Origin: Phyllobacterium phragmitis
Lineage (GTDB): Bacteria; Pseudomonadota; Alphaproteobacteria; Rhizobiales; Rhizobiaceae
Assembly: GCF_002980495.1 (NCBI RefSeq)
Contig: NZ_PVBR01000019.1
Span: forward strand, 1-64,000
Direction: 5' to 3'
Length of the DNA stretch: 64,000 nt
Of the stretch, positions 7,792 through 16,711 are shown in pieces (position 1 is the stretch's first letter; each line of letters opens with the position of its first letter). The position numbers were made by a program, and so were the translations under genes. The notes below the pieces were generated by a model. That model was not told where the DNA came from and searched no databases. It saw nothing but the letters and a program-made list of their open reading frames with translations.

Positions 7792-9339
7792 ATGGCGTCA
7801 TGGTCCACGACCCTCGACAAGAATATCGTCGATCGCCGCCGCGTCTCGCGTAATGCCGAGCTTGCGCAAACGGTGCGGAAAACCCGCGACCGTCTGCTCG
7901 AAACGGCCGGCCAGGCCAATTATGAATATGAGATATTGCTGATATATGCGCGCGCCATGGCGGCGAGCGCCGCTTCCGTCGGCATTCTTGTGTTGATCGT
8001 GGCCTTCTCCGGTTTTCTGATCGGTCTTGAGCGGCAGATGACGATCTGGGTCTTGCTGACGATCGGCTGTTATGGATTTCTGGCTCTGGCGACCCGCAAA
8101 TTCAACCAGACGCCAGCGGACCAGCTCAATATAGAGCATTGGAAGAATGTTTTTTTTGCTGGCCAAGCAATAACCGGCCTGAGCTGGGCATATTTTGCAA
8201 TGGTCCGTTGCGGGGCTTGCGGCGTCGATTTCTTCCCCTTCGTGCAGGCGCTGGTCCTCCTGGTGGCGATGGCGGCCACCGCCATTATCTGCTCGGCGCT
8301 GCGCGGGGCGACCTTCGCGGCATTTGCGCTGCCGATTATAGTCTACAGCCTGACCTCCAGAACGGAATTACCGCCGATCTTCCACGGCACGCTGGTGGTG
8401 ATGCTGGTCCTGGCGCTGATATTCTTCACTTATGTCGCGAACCACTTCAACCAATCGGCGCGCCTGACGCTTGCCTTCCAGAGCGAGAAGGACGCGCTGA
8501 TCGGGGAACTGGAAACCGCCAATGCCATGTCCGATGAGGCGCGCCGCCGTGCCGAGGAGGCCAATCTCGCCAAATCGCGGTTTCTGGCGTCGATGAGCCA
8601 TGAATTGCGCACGCCGCTCAATGCCATCCTGGGGTTCTCCGAAGTCATGTCGAAGGAGATACTCGGGGGAATGGGCAACGAGACCTACAAGGATTATGCC
8701 CGCGACATCCACACATCGGGTCAGCATCTTCTCAATCTGATCAATGAAATACTGGATCTGAGCCGGGTTGAAGCGGGACGCTATGCGCTCAACGAGGAAG
8801 CGACGCGGCTGGTGGATGCGGTTAGCGAAACCATTCACCTGATGCAGATCAAGCTGCAGAAGAAGAACATCAGGCTGGTGGAGCATTTCGAGCAGGATCT
8901 GCCGCTTTTGTGGGTCGATATCCGTTCCGTTCGGCAGATCGTTTTGAACCTCTTGTCGAATGCCGTGAAATTCACTCCGGCGAACGGCGAGATCCAGGTC
9001 AAGGTCGGATGGACGGCGGGCGGCGGACAATATATTTCGATCCGTGACAACGGGCCGGGCATTCCGCAGGAGGAGATACCGGTCGTGCTGTCGGCCTTCG
9101 GGCAAGGCAGTATCGCCATCAAGAGCGCGGAGCAGGGCACCGGCCTCGGCCTGCCGATCGTACAGGCGCTGATGGCGATGCATGGCGGCGAATTCCGGCT
9201 TTATTCAAAGCTGCGCGAAGGCACGGAAGGGTTCGCCATCTTCCCTGCCTCGCGCGTCACGGAAGCCATGCCGGCCATCGGGGCAAAATCCGGCGAGCCG
9301 AAATCACGGACGGCCAAGCGCTCGCGCGCCGCAGCCTGA
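7792..9339 (+). CDS. Membrane sensor histidine kinase (PleC/DivJ/PdhS-type kinase core)
   Basis: The protein (515 aa from ATG 7792) has a cytoplasmic N-terminal stretch, then about five to six hydrophobic segments (roughly residues 55-235), a short coiled linker, a HisKA domain with SMSHELRTPLNAILGFSEVM and the phospho-accepting histidine at about residue 270, and a HATPase_c domain with NLLSNAVKFTP, RDNGPGIPQEEI and GTGLGLPIV. The H-box wording is that of the PleC/DivJ/PdhS group of alphaproteobacterial cell-cycle kinases, but this is not the large PAS-rich PdhS. No response regulator lies next to it, so it is an orphan kinase. An alternative GTG start is at 7765. Confidence 0.88.
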   Translation: MASWSTTLDKNIVDRRRVSRNAELAQTVRKTRDRLLETAGQANYEYEILLIYARAMAASAASVGILVLIVAFSGFLIGLERQMTIWVLLTIGCYGFLALATRKFNQTPADQLNIEHWKNVFFAGQAITGLSWAYFAMVRCGACGVDFFPFVQALVLLVAMAATAIICSALRGATFAAFALPIIVYSLTSRTELPPIFHGTLVVMLVLALIFFTYVANHFNQSARLTLAFQSEKDALIGELETANAMSDEARRRAEEANLAKSRFLASMSHELRTPLNAILGFSEVMSKEILGGMGNETYKDYARDIHTSGQHLLNLINEILDLSRVEAGRYALNEEATRLVDAVSETIHLMQIKLQKKNIRLVEHFEQDLPLLWVDIRSVRQIVLNLLSNAVKFTPANGEIQVKVGWTAGGGQYISIRDNGPGIPQEEIPVVLSAFGQGSIAIKSAEQGTGLGLPIVQALMAMHGGEFRLYSKLREGTEGFAIFPASRVTEAMPAIGAKSGEPKSRTAKRSRAAA

Positions 9340-9349
9340 TCGCGTCGTT

Positions 9350-10219
9350 CTATTTTTCGAGGCGGGCCAGAAGCGAGGATGTATCCCAGCGGTTGCCGCC
9401 GAGCTTCTGCACTTCCTTGTAGAACTGATCGACAAGCGCTGTGACCGGCAGGAGCGCGCCATTGCGGTCGGCTTCTTCGAGACAGATGCCCAGATCCTTG
9501 CGCATCCAGTCCACGGCAAAACCGAAATCATATTTGCCGGCGTTCATCGTCTTGTAGCGGTTTTCCATCTGCCAGGAACCGGCCGCGCCCTTGGAGATCA
9601 CGCCGATCACCTTTTCCATATCGAGGCCGGCCTTCTTGCCGAAATTCATGCCTTCGGCGAGCCCCTGGACGAGGCCGGCGATGCATATCTGGTTAACCAT
9701 CTTGGTTAATTGTCCCGCGCCGACAGGTCCCATCAGCCCGACGGCGCGCGCATAGGCCTCGATCACCGGGCTCGCCAGCTCGAAGACCTTCTCATCGCCG
9801 CCGACCATGACGGTCAGCACGCCGTTTTCAGCTCCGGCCTGTCCGCCGGAAACCGGCGCATCGAGGAAATGGAAGCCGCGCCTTTCCGCCTCCGCGGCCA
9901 GTTCGCGGGCAATCTCCGCCGAGGCGGTGGTGTTGTCGATGAAGACGGCGCCTTTTTTCATGGTGGAAAACGCGCCATCGCCGCCTGTTGTCACCGAGCG
10001 CAGATCGTCGTCATTGCCGACACATGAGAAAACGAAATCCTTGTCCCTGGCGGCCTCGGCGGGCGTCGCGGCATGCTTGCCGCTGAATTCTCCAGCCCAT
10101 TTTTCCGCCTTGGCGCCGGTCCGGTTATAGACCGTTACATCATGCCCGCCGCGCGTTTTGAGGTGACCTGCCATCGGGTATCCCATGACGCCGAGACCAA
10201 TGAATGCCACTGTTGCCAT
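9350..10219 (-). CDS. 3-hydroxyisobutyrate dehydrogenase family NAD(P)-dependent oxidoreductase
   Basis: The 289-aa protein has a Rossmann nucleotide-binding start (VAFIGLGVMGYPMAGHL), the substrate motif DAPVSGGQAGAENGVLTVMV (about residues 120-139), and the catalytic-lysine block GAGQLTKMVNQ. These place it in the beta-hydroxyacid dehydrogenase family (3-hydroxyisobutyrate, tartronate semialdehyde and related acids). The exact substrate cannot be chosen from sequence or context. It converges with the sensor kinase gene (10-bp gap) and diverges from the penicillin-acylase gene. Confidence 0.88.
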   Translation of the reverse strand: MATVAFIGLGVMGYPMAGHLKTRGGHDVTVYNRTGAKAEKWAGEFSGKHAATPAEAARDKDFVFSCVGNDDDLRSVTTGGDGAFSTMKKGAVFIDNTTASAEIARELAAEAERRGFHFLDAPVSGGQAGAENGVLTVMVGGDEKVFELASPVIEAYARAVGLMGPVGAGQLTKMVNQICIAGLVQGLAEGMNFGKKAGLDMEKVIGVISKGAAGSWQMENRYKTMNAGKYDFGFAVDWMRKDLGICLEEADRNGALLPVTALVDQFYKEVQKLGGNRWDTSSLLARLEK

Positions 10220-10309
10220 TGCCTGTTTTCCTCTTCAATAGTGTGGGAGGCGCTGTCGTGTAGAGTACTGTCCGGCGCCTGCGAATGATCAGAGAGGGAA
10301 ACTAGGACA

Positions 10310-12769
10310 ATGCGGCGGATCATCAAAGGCCTTTTATGGGTCGTGTTTTCCCTTGTTCCCCTCGCATTGCTCGCAGCCATCGTCGTCTATATCTGGATCG
10401 CCCGATCCGTCGCTCCGGCGAGCGGTGAAGCGCAGCTGGCGGGGCTTGGCGCGCCCGTAACGGTCACGCGTGACCAAAACGCCGTGCCGCATATATCAGG
10501 CGCATCCATGGAAGACGTCGCGATGGCGCTGGGCTTCGTTCATGCGCAGGAGCGTCTGTGGCAGATGGAGGTGGCTCGCATGGCCGCGCATGGCCGCCTT
10601 TCCGAAATCTTCGGCGAGGCGACGATCGGAACCGACATGTTCCTGCGCACAATCGATACCTATGGCGCGGCGGCCGCATCATTCAACGTGCTGAACGAAG
10701 CGGACCGCAGAACCGTCGAGGCCTATGCGCGCGGCGTCAATGCTTTCATCGAGCAGAACGCCAGGCCATTTGCCTCGAAATTCGCACCCGAATTCGTCAT
10801 GCTCAATCGCAGGCCGGAGCCATGGCAGGCCACCGATGTGGTCGCCACGGTCAAGATGATGCCGGTGACGCTTGCCGCCAATATCAACGAGGAGATGGAG
10901 CGGCTGAAATTCGCGCGGCTCGGGATGAGCAACGCGGAAATAAACGATCTTCTGCCGCCGCTGCGCGAGGATAGGCCACCGTCCCTGCCGGACCTGAAAG
11001 TCCTGCTCGGGCTAGAGAGTGGACCAATCAGTGCGGCACGTCCCGCTGAGCGGCGTTTTGCCGCGCTCGACGGCATGATGGGGAAGGGCGCATCGAACAA
11101 TTGGGTGCTTGCGGGAGAGAAGACCGAGACGGGCAAGCCCATTTTGGCCAATGATCCGCATCTGGAGTTCACCGCACCGTCGCTCTGGTATCTGGCGCAT
11201 CTCCAGGTGAAGACGCCGGATGGCCGGACACGCAACCTCGTCGGCGTTACCCTGCCGGGAACACCGCTGGTTTTTCTCGGGCGCAATGACCGCGTTGCCT
11301 GGGGTTTCACCAACACCGCATCGGATGCGCAGGATATTTTCGTGGAGCGGATCAACCCCGAAAATCCGGATGAATATCTGACGCCTGACGGCTACAGACC
11401 CTTCGACAAACGAGTGGAGACGATCCGGGTGAAGGGCGGGCAGGATGTCACCTTCGAGCGCCGCGCCACCCGCCATGGTCCGGTTCTCCCTGCGAGCTAT
11501 CGCGGGCTGCAGCGCTATCTGCCTGAGGGAACCGTCCCGGCGCTGCAATGGACGGCGCTTGCCCATGACGACACGACGATATCGGCAGGGTTCCGCTTGT
11601 GGGATTTCCAATCCGTCCAGGCATTTCTGGACGGCATGCATGATTTCGTGGCGCCGATGCAGTCGATGGTGGTGGCCGATGTGGAGGGCAATATCGGACT
11701 GATCGCGCCGGGGCGCGTGCCTGTGCGCGATCCGGCCAACAGGATCATGGGGCGGGCGCCTTCGCCCGGCTGGGATGCGACCTATGATTGGAAAGGCTAT
11801 ATCCCCTATGAGGCGCTTCCGCGTGAATACAATCCGCCCCGCGGCGCCATCGGCACGGCCAACAGCAAGATCGTCGACGGCAGCTATGCGCCTTTCCTGA
11901 CCTTCGACTGGGACGAGGAATGGCGGCGCGACCGCATCGCCACGCTGATGCTCGACAGCAATGTCAAGCAGACGCTGGAAACCAACCGGCAGGCGCAGGG
12001 GGATGATTATTCGCCGGCCTATGCGGCGCTCGGCCCTGTCATGCTCGACCTCGTCGAAGGGCGCAGCGACGTGAATGCCGACGCTGTGATGACGCTGCGG
12101 CGATGGGATTACCGCCAGGACAAGACACGCTCGGAATCGCTCATCTTCGAGGCGTGGCTGCGATTTGCCACCAAGCGCATCATCTCGGACGATCTGGGCG
12201 ATGCCTTTCCGGCGTTCTGGCGGGCGAGGGCCAATGCCATGCTGCACTGGCTTTCGCCTGATGCCGCGCGCGACTGGTGCGACGACAGGCGCACGGCGGA
12301 GCGGGAAAGCTGCGGCGACGTGCTGGCGCTCGCTCTGAAGGATGCGGTGTCCGATCTTGAAACACGCCTCGGTTCCGATCGCGAGGCGTGGAACTGGGGC
12401 GCCCTGCATTATGCCTATGGCGCACATAGGCCTTTTGCGCGGGTAAAACCGCTCGACCGGATATTCGACGTCGACGAGCCTGCATCCGGCGGCGCCTATA
12501 CGCTCGATCGCGGCACGTCGAACTGGAACGACGAGGACAATCCCTATCGTGCGACGCATGGCACCAGCTATCGCGGCATATTCGATCTGAGCGATCTCGA
12601 CCGGTCGACCTATATCCAGACGACCGGTCAGTCTGGAAACGTGCTGTCATCGCACTATCAGGACATGGCGGAACGCTGGGGCAGGGTGGAGGCGTTCACC
12701 ATTCCCGTTTCCGAGGCCGCCTATCAGGACGGGCTGCTCGGCACATGGCGATTGTTGCCGAAACGATGA
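10310..12769 (+). CDS. Penicillin acylase family protein (Ntn hydrolase)
   Basis: This 819-aa protein belongs to the S45 N-terminal-nucleophile hydrolases, which are self-processed into alpha and beta chains and cleave acyl amides such as beta-lactam side chains or acyl-homoserine lactones. A hydrophobic segment (residues 8-30) directs it to the periplasm or membrane. The processing site is visible as GKGASNNWVLAG, with the nucleophile Ser at about residue 262. LANDPHL and the GVTLPGTPLVFLGRND block follow, as expected for the beta chain. The natural substrate is unknown. It is monocistronic, with 9 bp between its stop and that of the convergent GST. Confidence 0.9.
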   Translation: MRRIIKGLLWVVFSLVPLALLAAIVVYIWIARSVAPASGEAQLAGLGAPVTVTRDQNAVPHISGASMEDVAMALGFVHAQERLWQMEVARMAAHGRLSEIFGEATIGTDMFLRTIDTYGAAAASFNVLNEADRRTVEAYARGVNAFIEQNARPFASKFAPEFVMLNRRPEPWQATDVVATVKMMPVTLAANINEEMERLKFARLGMSNAEINDLLPPLREDRPPSLPDLKVLLGLESGPISAARPAERRFAALDGMMGKGASNNWVLAGEKTETGKPILANDPHLEFTAPSLWYLAHLQVKTPDGRTRNLVGVTLPGTPLVFLGRNDRVAWGFTNTASDAQDIFVERINPENPDEYLTPDGYRPFDKRVETIRVKGGQDVTFERRATRHGPVLPASYRGLQRYLPEGTVPALQWTALAHDDTTISAGFRLWDFQSVQAFLDGMHDFVAPMQSMVVADVEGNIGLIAPGRVPVRDPANRIMGRAPSPGWDATYDWKGYIPYEALPREYNPPRGAIGTANSKIVDGSYAPFLTFDWDEEWRRDRIATLMLDSNVKQTLETNRQAQGDDYSPAYAALGPVMLDLVEGRSDVNADAVMTLRRWDYRQDKTRSESLIFEAWLRFATKRIISDDLGDAFPAFWRARANAMLHWLSPDAARDWCDDRRTAERESCGDVLALALKDAVSDLETRLGSDREAWNWGALHYAYGAHRPFARVKPLDRIFDVDEPASGGAYTLDRGTSNWNDEDNPYRATHGTSYRGIFDLSDLDRSTYIQTTGQSGNVLSSHYQDMAERWGRVEAFTIPVSEAAYQDGLLGTWRLLPKR

Positions 12770-12778
12770 CAGCCGCGC

Positions 12779-13399
12779 TTACGTCAGCGGCGTCATCACG
12801 CTCTTGGCGTATGCAGGGCGCTCCTTGAGCCGCTCGTACCATGCCGCGATGTGGGGCAGGTCCGGACGATCGAGCGGAAGCTCCATCCAGGCATAGACGA
12901 AGACGCCGAGCGGTATGTCGCCGATGCCGAACTCGGTGCCTGAAAGCCATGGCTGGCCGGAGAGCACCTTTTCGGGAATTTCGAGAGCCTTGGCGAAGGC
13001 GGCAACGCCGCGCGCCTGGATGGCCGGATCGCGCTTGTCCTCGGGCAGCCGGACCGTGTGCCAGATGATGTCGGTGAAGGGGCCGATAACGGTGGTGCTC
13101 GCCCAATCCATCCATTTTTCCGCATCCGCGCGCTTGGCCGCGTCATCGATCCACAGCATGTCCGCGCCGTATTTCGCGGCGAGATAGCGGACGATCGCGT
13201 TCGATTCCCAGAGAACGAAGCCATCATCCTCGATCACCGGAACGAGGCCATTGGGGTTGAGCGCGCGGTACTCGGGCGTATCGACGACACCATGTGCGCC
13301 GCCGGCCATGACATGTTCATAGTCGAGGCCGAGTTCGGCCGCGGCCCAAAGCGCCTTCTTGACATTGGTCGAGTTGGATCTGCCCCAGATTTTCAGCAT
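12779..13399 (-). CDS. Glutathione S-transferase family protein
   Basis: The 206-aa protein has the GST N-terminal domain (MLKIWGRSNSTNVKKALW, then GLVPVIEDDGFVLWESNAIV with the glutathione-binding ES pair at about residues 65-66) and the helical C-terminal domain with the GIGDIPLG segment in the position of the usual S/T-x-x-D motif. The start is 9 bp after the stop of the upstream permease gene, so it looks like the last gene of the amino acid ABC importer operon, an unusual partner. Catalytic specificity cannot be inferred. Confidence 0.88.
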   Translation of the reverse strand: MLKIWGRSNSTNVKKALWAAAELGLDYEHVMAGGAHGVVDTPEYRALNPNGLVPVIEDDGFVLWESNAIVRYLAAKYGADMLWIDDAAKRADAEKWMDWASTTVIGPFTDIIWHTVRLPEDKRDPAIQARGVAAFAKALEIPEKVLSGQPWLSGTEFGIGDIPLGVFVYAWMELPLDRPDLPHIAAWYERLKERPAYAKSVMTPLT

Positions 13400-13408
13400 G
13401 TTTTTTCC

Positions 13409-14251
13409 CTATCGTACGAGATGGCGTGTGATACGTCGTTCTATCCAGTCCCATAGATTACGCAGCAGCTCAACGAGGATGAGGTAGATAACCGCAGCCC
13501 AGAGATAGGTCTGGAAATCAAATGTTCTGGAATAGGCGCGGCGCGTCTCGCCCATCAAATCATAGACGGTGATGATGGCGACGATGGCCGAGCCCTTGAG
13601 CAGCAGGATGATCTCGTTGCCGTAGGGGCGAAGTGCGACGATCAACGCCTGCGGCAGGACCACCTTGCGGAAAATGATCCAGCGGGGCAGTCCGAGCGCG
13701 GTGGCGCCCTCCCATTGGCCGGTGGGTACGCTGTCGATAGCGCCGCGCAGGATTTCCGCCTGATAGGCGGCGGTATTGAGCGTGAAGGCGAGGATCGCGC
13801 AATTCCAGGCGTCGCGGAAGAAAAACCACAATCCCCATTCCTGAAGGAACGGACGGAACGAGCCCAGGCCGTAATAGATCAGAAAGGTCTGGGCGAGAAG
13901 CGGCGTGCCCCGGAAGAAATAGACATAGGCATAGGCGAATGCGCCGATGATCCGGTTCTTCGACATCCGGCTCGCCGCGACCGGCACCGAAAGGGCTGCA
14001 CCCAGCACGGTGGCGATGGCGACCAGGGCAAGCGTGGTCTTCAAGCCGGACCAGTATTTCGGACCATAGGTCTCGACGAGGTCGATCCTCCAGGCATTGT
14101 AGAGATAAATGGCGAGGCCGGCGAAGAGCAGCAGCCAGAGGCCGACGATGGCATAGCCCGCCATGCGCGCACGCGTCCACGGGCGGGGAAGCGCGGGCGG
14201 GGCCAGGACAGCCTGGTTGGCGGGAGCCGCGGTGGTGTTTCCGCTTGTCAT
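13409..14251 (-). CDS. Polar amino acid ABC transporter permease (HisM/OccM type)
   Basis: This 280-aa inner-membrane protein has the binding-protein-dependent transport domain: LKTTLALVAIATVLGAALSV, the FFRGTPLLAQ segment, and the EAA-like loop GQWEGATALGLPRWIIFRKV that contacts the ATPase. The wording matches the HisM/OccM permeases for basic or opine-type amino acids. The start codon overlaps the stop of the upstream permease by one base (TGATG), so the pair is translationally coupled. No ATPase gene follows; a GST does. Confidence 0.9.
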   Translation of the reverse strand: MTSGNTTAAPANQAVLAPPALPRPWTRARMAGYAIVGLWLLLFAGLAIYLYNAWRIDLVETYGPKYWSGLKTTLALVAIATVLGAALSVPVAASRMSKNRIIGAFAYAYVYFFRGTPLLAQTFLIYYGLGSFRPFLQEWGLWFFFRDAWNCAILAFTLNTAAYQAEILRGAIDSVPTGQWEGATALGLPRWIIFRKVVLPQALIVALRPYGNEIILLLKGSAIVAIITVYDLMGETRRAYSRTFDFQTYLWAAVIYLILVELLRNLWDWIERRITRHLVR

Positions 14252-14976
14252 CAGACGCGCGCCCTCACTCTATCCTGGCTTTGATGCGCCCAGTCCTCGA
14301 TGCGGTTGATGAAGAAGGACGAGATGATGGCGAGGATCAGGTAGAGCAGACAGGCCGTGCCGAAGAACAGAAAGGCTTCCTTGGTCACGCGCGCCGCAAC
14401 GCCTGTCTGGCGCAATATATCGGCAATGCCGATGACGGATATGAGCGATGTATCCTTGAGGAGAACCATCCAGAGATTGGCGAGACCCGGCAGCGCAATG
14501 CGGACCAGTTGCGGCAGGATGATCTTTCGCATGGTCAGGCCATTGGAAAGACCGACCGCATAGGCCCCTTCATATTGCCCTATGGGAATGGCGCGGAAAG
14601 CCGACAGGAATACCTCGCTCGCATAGGAGGAAAAGACGACGCCCAGCGCCAGCATGCCTGCGGTGAAGGAATTGATTTCGATCCGGGCATCGATGCCGAG
14701 TATCGCGACGGCCTTTTGGAAACCGATCTGCGCGCCGAAATAGATGAGGAAGATCGTCAGCAGTTCAGGCAGTCCGCGAAAGATCGTGGTGTAGATATTG
14801 GCGGCGAGCCTCAGGGACGGTTCCTTGGATTGCTTTCCCAGGGCAACGAAGAATCCGATCAGCAGGCCGAAAGGCAAGGTCGCCAGCGCCAGCGACACGG
14901 TGACGAGCACACCGCTGGCGATGCTCTTTCCCCAGCCTCCTTCGCCGAAGCTCAGAAGCGCTGCATAATGCTCCAT
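14251..14976 (-). CDS. Polar amino acid ABC transporter permease (HisQ/OccQ type)
   Basis: From the ATG at 14976 (MEHYAALLSFGEGGWGKS) the product has 241 residues and the usual HisQ-type layout: a first membrane helix SGVLVTVSLALATLPFGLLI, the TTIFRGLPELLTIFLIYFG block and the coupling loop GQYEGAYAVGLSNGLTMRKI. It forms a heterodimer with the next permease. The frame is open upstream to 15072, but the extra residues are not conserved. It follows the binding-protein gene after a gap of about 178 bp that carries an inverted-repeat-like stretch (GAGAGCGGCGGAA/TTCCGCCGCTCTC, about 15090-15120), which may stop or trim part of the transcript. Confidence 0.9.
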   Translation of the reverse strand: MEHYAALLSFGEGGWGKSIASGVLVTVSLALATLPFGLLIGFFVALGKQSKEPSLRLAANIYTTIFRGLPELLTIFLIYFGAQIGFQKAVAILGIDARIEINSFTAGMLALGVVFSSYASEVFLSAFRAIPIGQYEGAYAVGLSNGLTMRKIILPQLVRIALPGLANLWMVLLKDTSLISVIGIADILRQTGVAARVTKEAFLFFGTACLLYLILAIISSFFINRIEDWAHQSQDRVRARV

Positions 14977-15090
14977 CCACCTGTTCCCTCTTCGGGGTCG
15001 CCGAAAGCCTGGTCCGGACGCCGCTGCAGTGTTCTTGTGTTGTGCCCTAAAGACGCGCAAAGGACGTTGCAAATCATTGAATCTTTTGGA

Positions 15091-15120
15091 GAGCGGCGGA
15101 AGTCATTTCCGCCGCTCTCC
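15091..15120. terminator. Hairpin between binding-protein and permease genes
   Basis: GAGAGCGGCGGAA-GTCA-TTTCCGCCGCTCTC forms a stem of about 13 bp at 15091-15120. Such a stem after the binding-protein gene of an ABC importer usually lowers read-through or protects the upstream mRNA, which would keep the binding protein in excess. No long T run follows on either strand. Confidence 0.55.
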
Positions 15121-15154
15121 GTTCATTTAGATGTCCGCGGCAAATGTCGGCCGA

Positions 15155-15961
15155 TCAGCTCTCACCGCCATAAGCGTCGAAATCGAAGTATTTGTCGTTG
15201 ATTTCCTTGTATTTGCCGTTGGCGCGAATGGCGGCAATCGCCTTGTTGAATTTCTCCACCAGTTCGGGCCGTCCCTTCTTGATGGCGACGCCAGCGCCCG
15301 GGCCGTGGATTTCCAGAACCGGCGCGAAGGTGCCGACCATCTTGCAGCAGGCGCCATCTGACGTCTTCAGCCATTCCATGAGCGTGACGCTATCGTCATT
15401 GACGGCATCGAGGCGGCCATTGGCGAGGTCGAGGCGATATTCATCGGCGGTCGGATAGGATTTGATCTCGCTGTCGGTGTAGGTCTTTTCCGAATAGTTG
15501 GCGTGGGTGGTCGAGCCCTGCACGCCGATGGTCTTGCCCGCCAGGTCTTCCTTGGTCACGCCCTTGATGTCGGTGTCCTTCGGCGCGGCGATGCCGGGAG
15601 GCGTGTTATAGTACTTGTTTGAGAAGTCGACCTGCTTCTTGCGTTCATCGGTGATCGACATCGATGCGATGTAGGCATCGAACTTGCCTGCCTGCAGCGC
15701 GGGGATGGCGCCGTCCCATTCCTGGGCGACGAAGGTGCATTCCGCATCCATTTCCGCGCAGAGCGCCTTGGCGATATCGACGTCGAATCCTTCGAGCTTG
15801 CCATCGGGCGTCAGCGTGTTGAAGGGCGGGTAAGCGCCTTCGGAGGCGATGGTCAGTTTCAGTTTTTCCTGGGCTTGGGCGTTATCCATCGCAACTGAAC
15901 CCATCGTCAAAGCAATGGCGGCTGCGGACGCTGCAAGAGCGAAACGCTTCATGATACGCAT
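15155..15961 (-). CDS. Periplasmic polar amino acid-binding protein of an ABC importer
   Basis: The 268-aa protein begins with a signal peptide (MRIMKRFALAASAAAIALTM, cleavage likely after AQA near residue 31) and then shows the SBP_bac_3 domain: LTIASEGAYPPFNTLTPDG, LEGFDVDIAKALC, and later WDGAIPALQAGKFDAYIASM and TDERKKQVDFSNKYY. This fits the lysine/arginine/ornithine/histidine-binding group. The SD AGAGAGG lies 6 bases before the ATG at 15961. It is the first gene of the importer operon with the two permeases. Confidence 0.92.
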   Translation of the reverse strand: MRIMKRFALAASAAAIALTMGSVAMDNAQAQEKLKLTIASEGAYPPFNTLTPDGKLEGFDVDIAKALCAEMDAECTFVAQEWDGAIPALQAGKFDAYIASMSITDERKKQVDFSNKYYNTPPGIAAPKDTDIKGVTKEDLAGKTIGVQGSTTHANYSEKTYTDSEIKSYPTADEYRLDLANGRLDAVNDDSVTLMEWLKTSDGACCKMVGTFAPVLEIHGPGAGVAIKKGRPELVEKFNKAIAAIRANGKYKEINDKYFDFDAYGGES

Positions 15962-16195
15962 GTCATACCTCTCTGTTAGTGCCCGGCTGTTCCCCGTCTT
16001 TTTTTGGTTCAGCCTTCAGGGCAGGGTCGCGGCTGTTACCGCACCTGGGCGGGAATATTCCCATCATTTCCATTGTAAAAGCAACAGGTAATAGCGAGCT
16101 ATTGCACAGGGGTTAGAATGCCAACGGCACGGCAAATCGTCGCAATTTTATTGCGCGATGGCCGCGCATCGGGCAGCTTTCCGAAAAATGGGGTA

Positions 16196-16711
16196 TCAGC
16201 GCAGGCCGCTTTGCATCTCGATGAAGTCGGCGATTCGCGCGACGTCATCGAGATCGAAAACCGGGACGGTTTCATCTGTGACCGGATAATCGCTGGCGAC
16301 GGCGACGATATTCGGATCGCTTGCCGAAAGCCGATCGCCCTTGCGGCCCTCGGTTCTGCGCGTCTCGATCTTCTGGTGAGGTTCGCGTTTGTAGCCCTCG
16401 ACGATGATCAGGTCGCAGGGGGCAAGTCGCTCGACGATCTCGCCAAGCGGCGGCTCGGTTTCGCCCTGCAATTCGTGCATCAGGGCCCAGCGCCGATCCG
16501 AGACGATGGCGACTTCGCCGGCACCGGCCTTGCGGTGGCGAAAGGAGTCGGTGCCTTCGCGGTCGATGTCGAAATCGTGATGCGCGTGCTTGATGGTGGA
16601 GACGCGCCAGCCGCGGCGCGTCAGTTCCTCGACGACGCGAACGGTCAGGGTCGTCTTGCCGGAGTTCTTCCAGCCGGTGATGCCGAAAATCCGTTTGTGC
16701 ATAGTGTTCAT
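16196..16711 (-). CDS. mobB: Molybdopterin-guanine dinucleotide biosynthesis protein B
   Basis: MobB is a GTP-binding adaptor that assists MobA in attaching GMP to molybdopterin. The 171-aa product shows the P-loop FGITGWKNSGKTTL near the N-terminus, VSTIKHAHHDFDID, and the LIIVEGYKREPHQKIE block characteristic of MobB. The ATG at 16711 overlaps the mobA stop by 4 bp, so mobA and mobB are coupled. Longer upstream reading in this frame is antisense noise within mobA. Confidence 0.92.
   Translation of the reverse strand: MNTMHKRIFGITGWKNSGKTTLTVRVVEELTRRGWRVSTIKHAHHDFDIDREGTDSFRHRKAGAGEVAIVSDRRWALMHELQGETEPPLGEIVERLAPCDLIIVEGYKREPHQKIETRRTEGRKGDRLSASDPNIVAVASDYPVTDETVPVFDLDDVARIADFIEMQSGLR

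Noticed and set aside
11012-12559. 515-codon open frame antisense to the penicillin acylase gene
   Set aside because: It is a shadow frame with Arg/His/Gly-rich composition and no recognisable motif.
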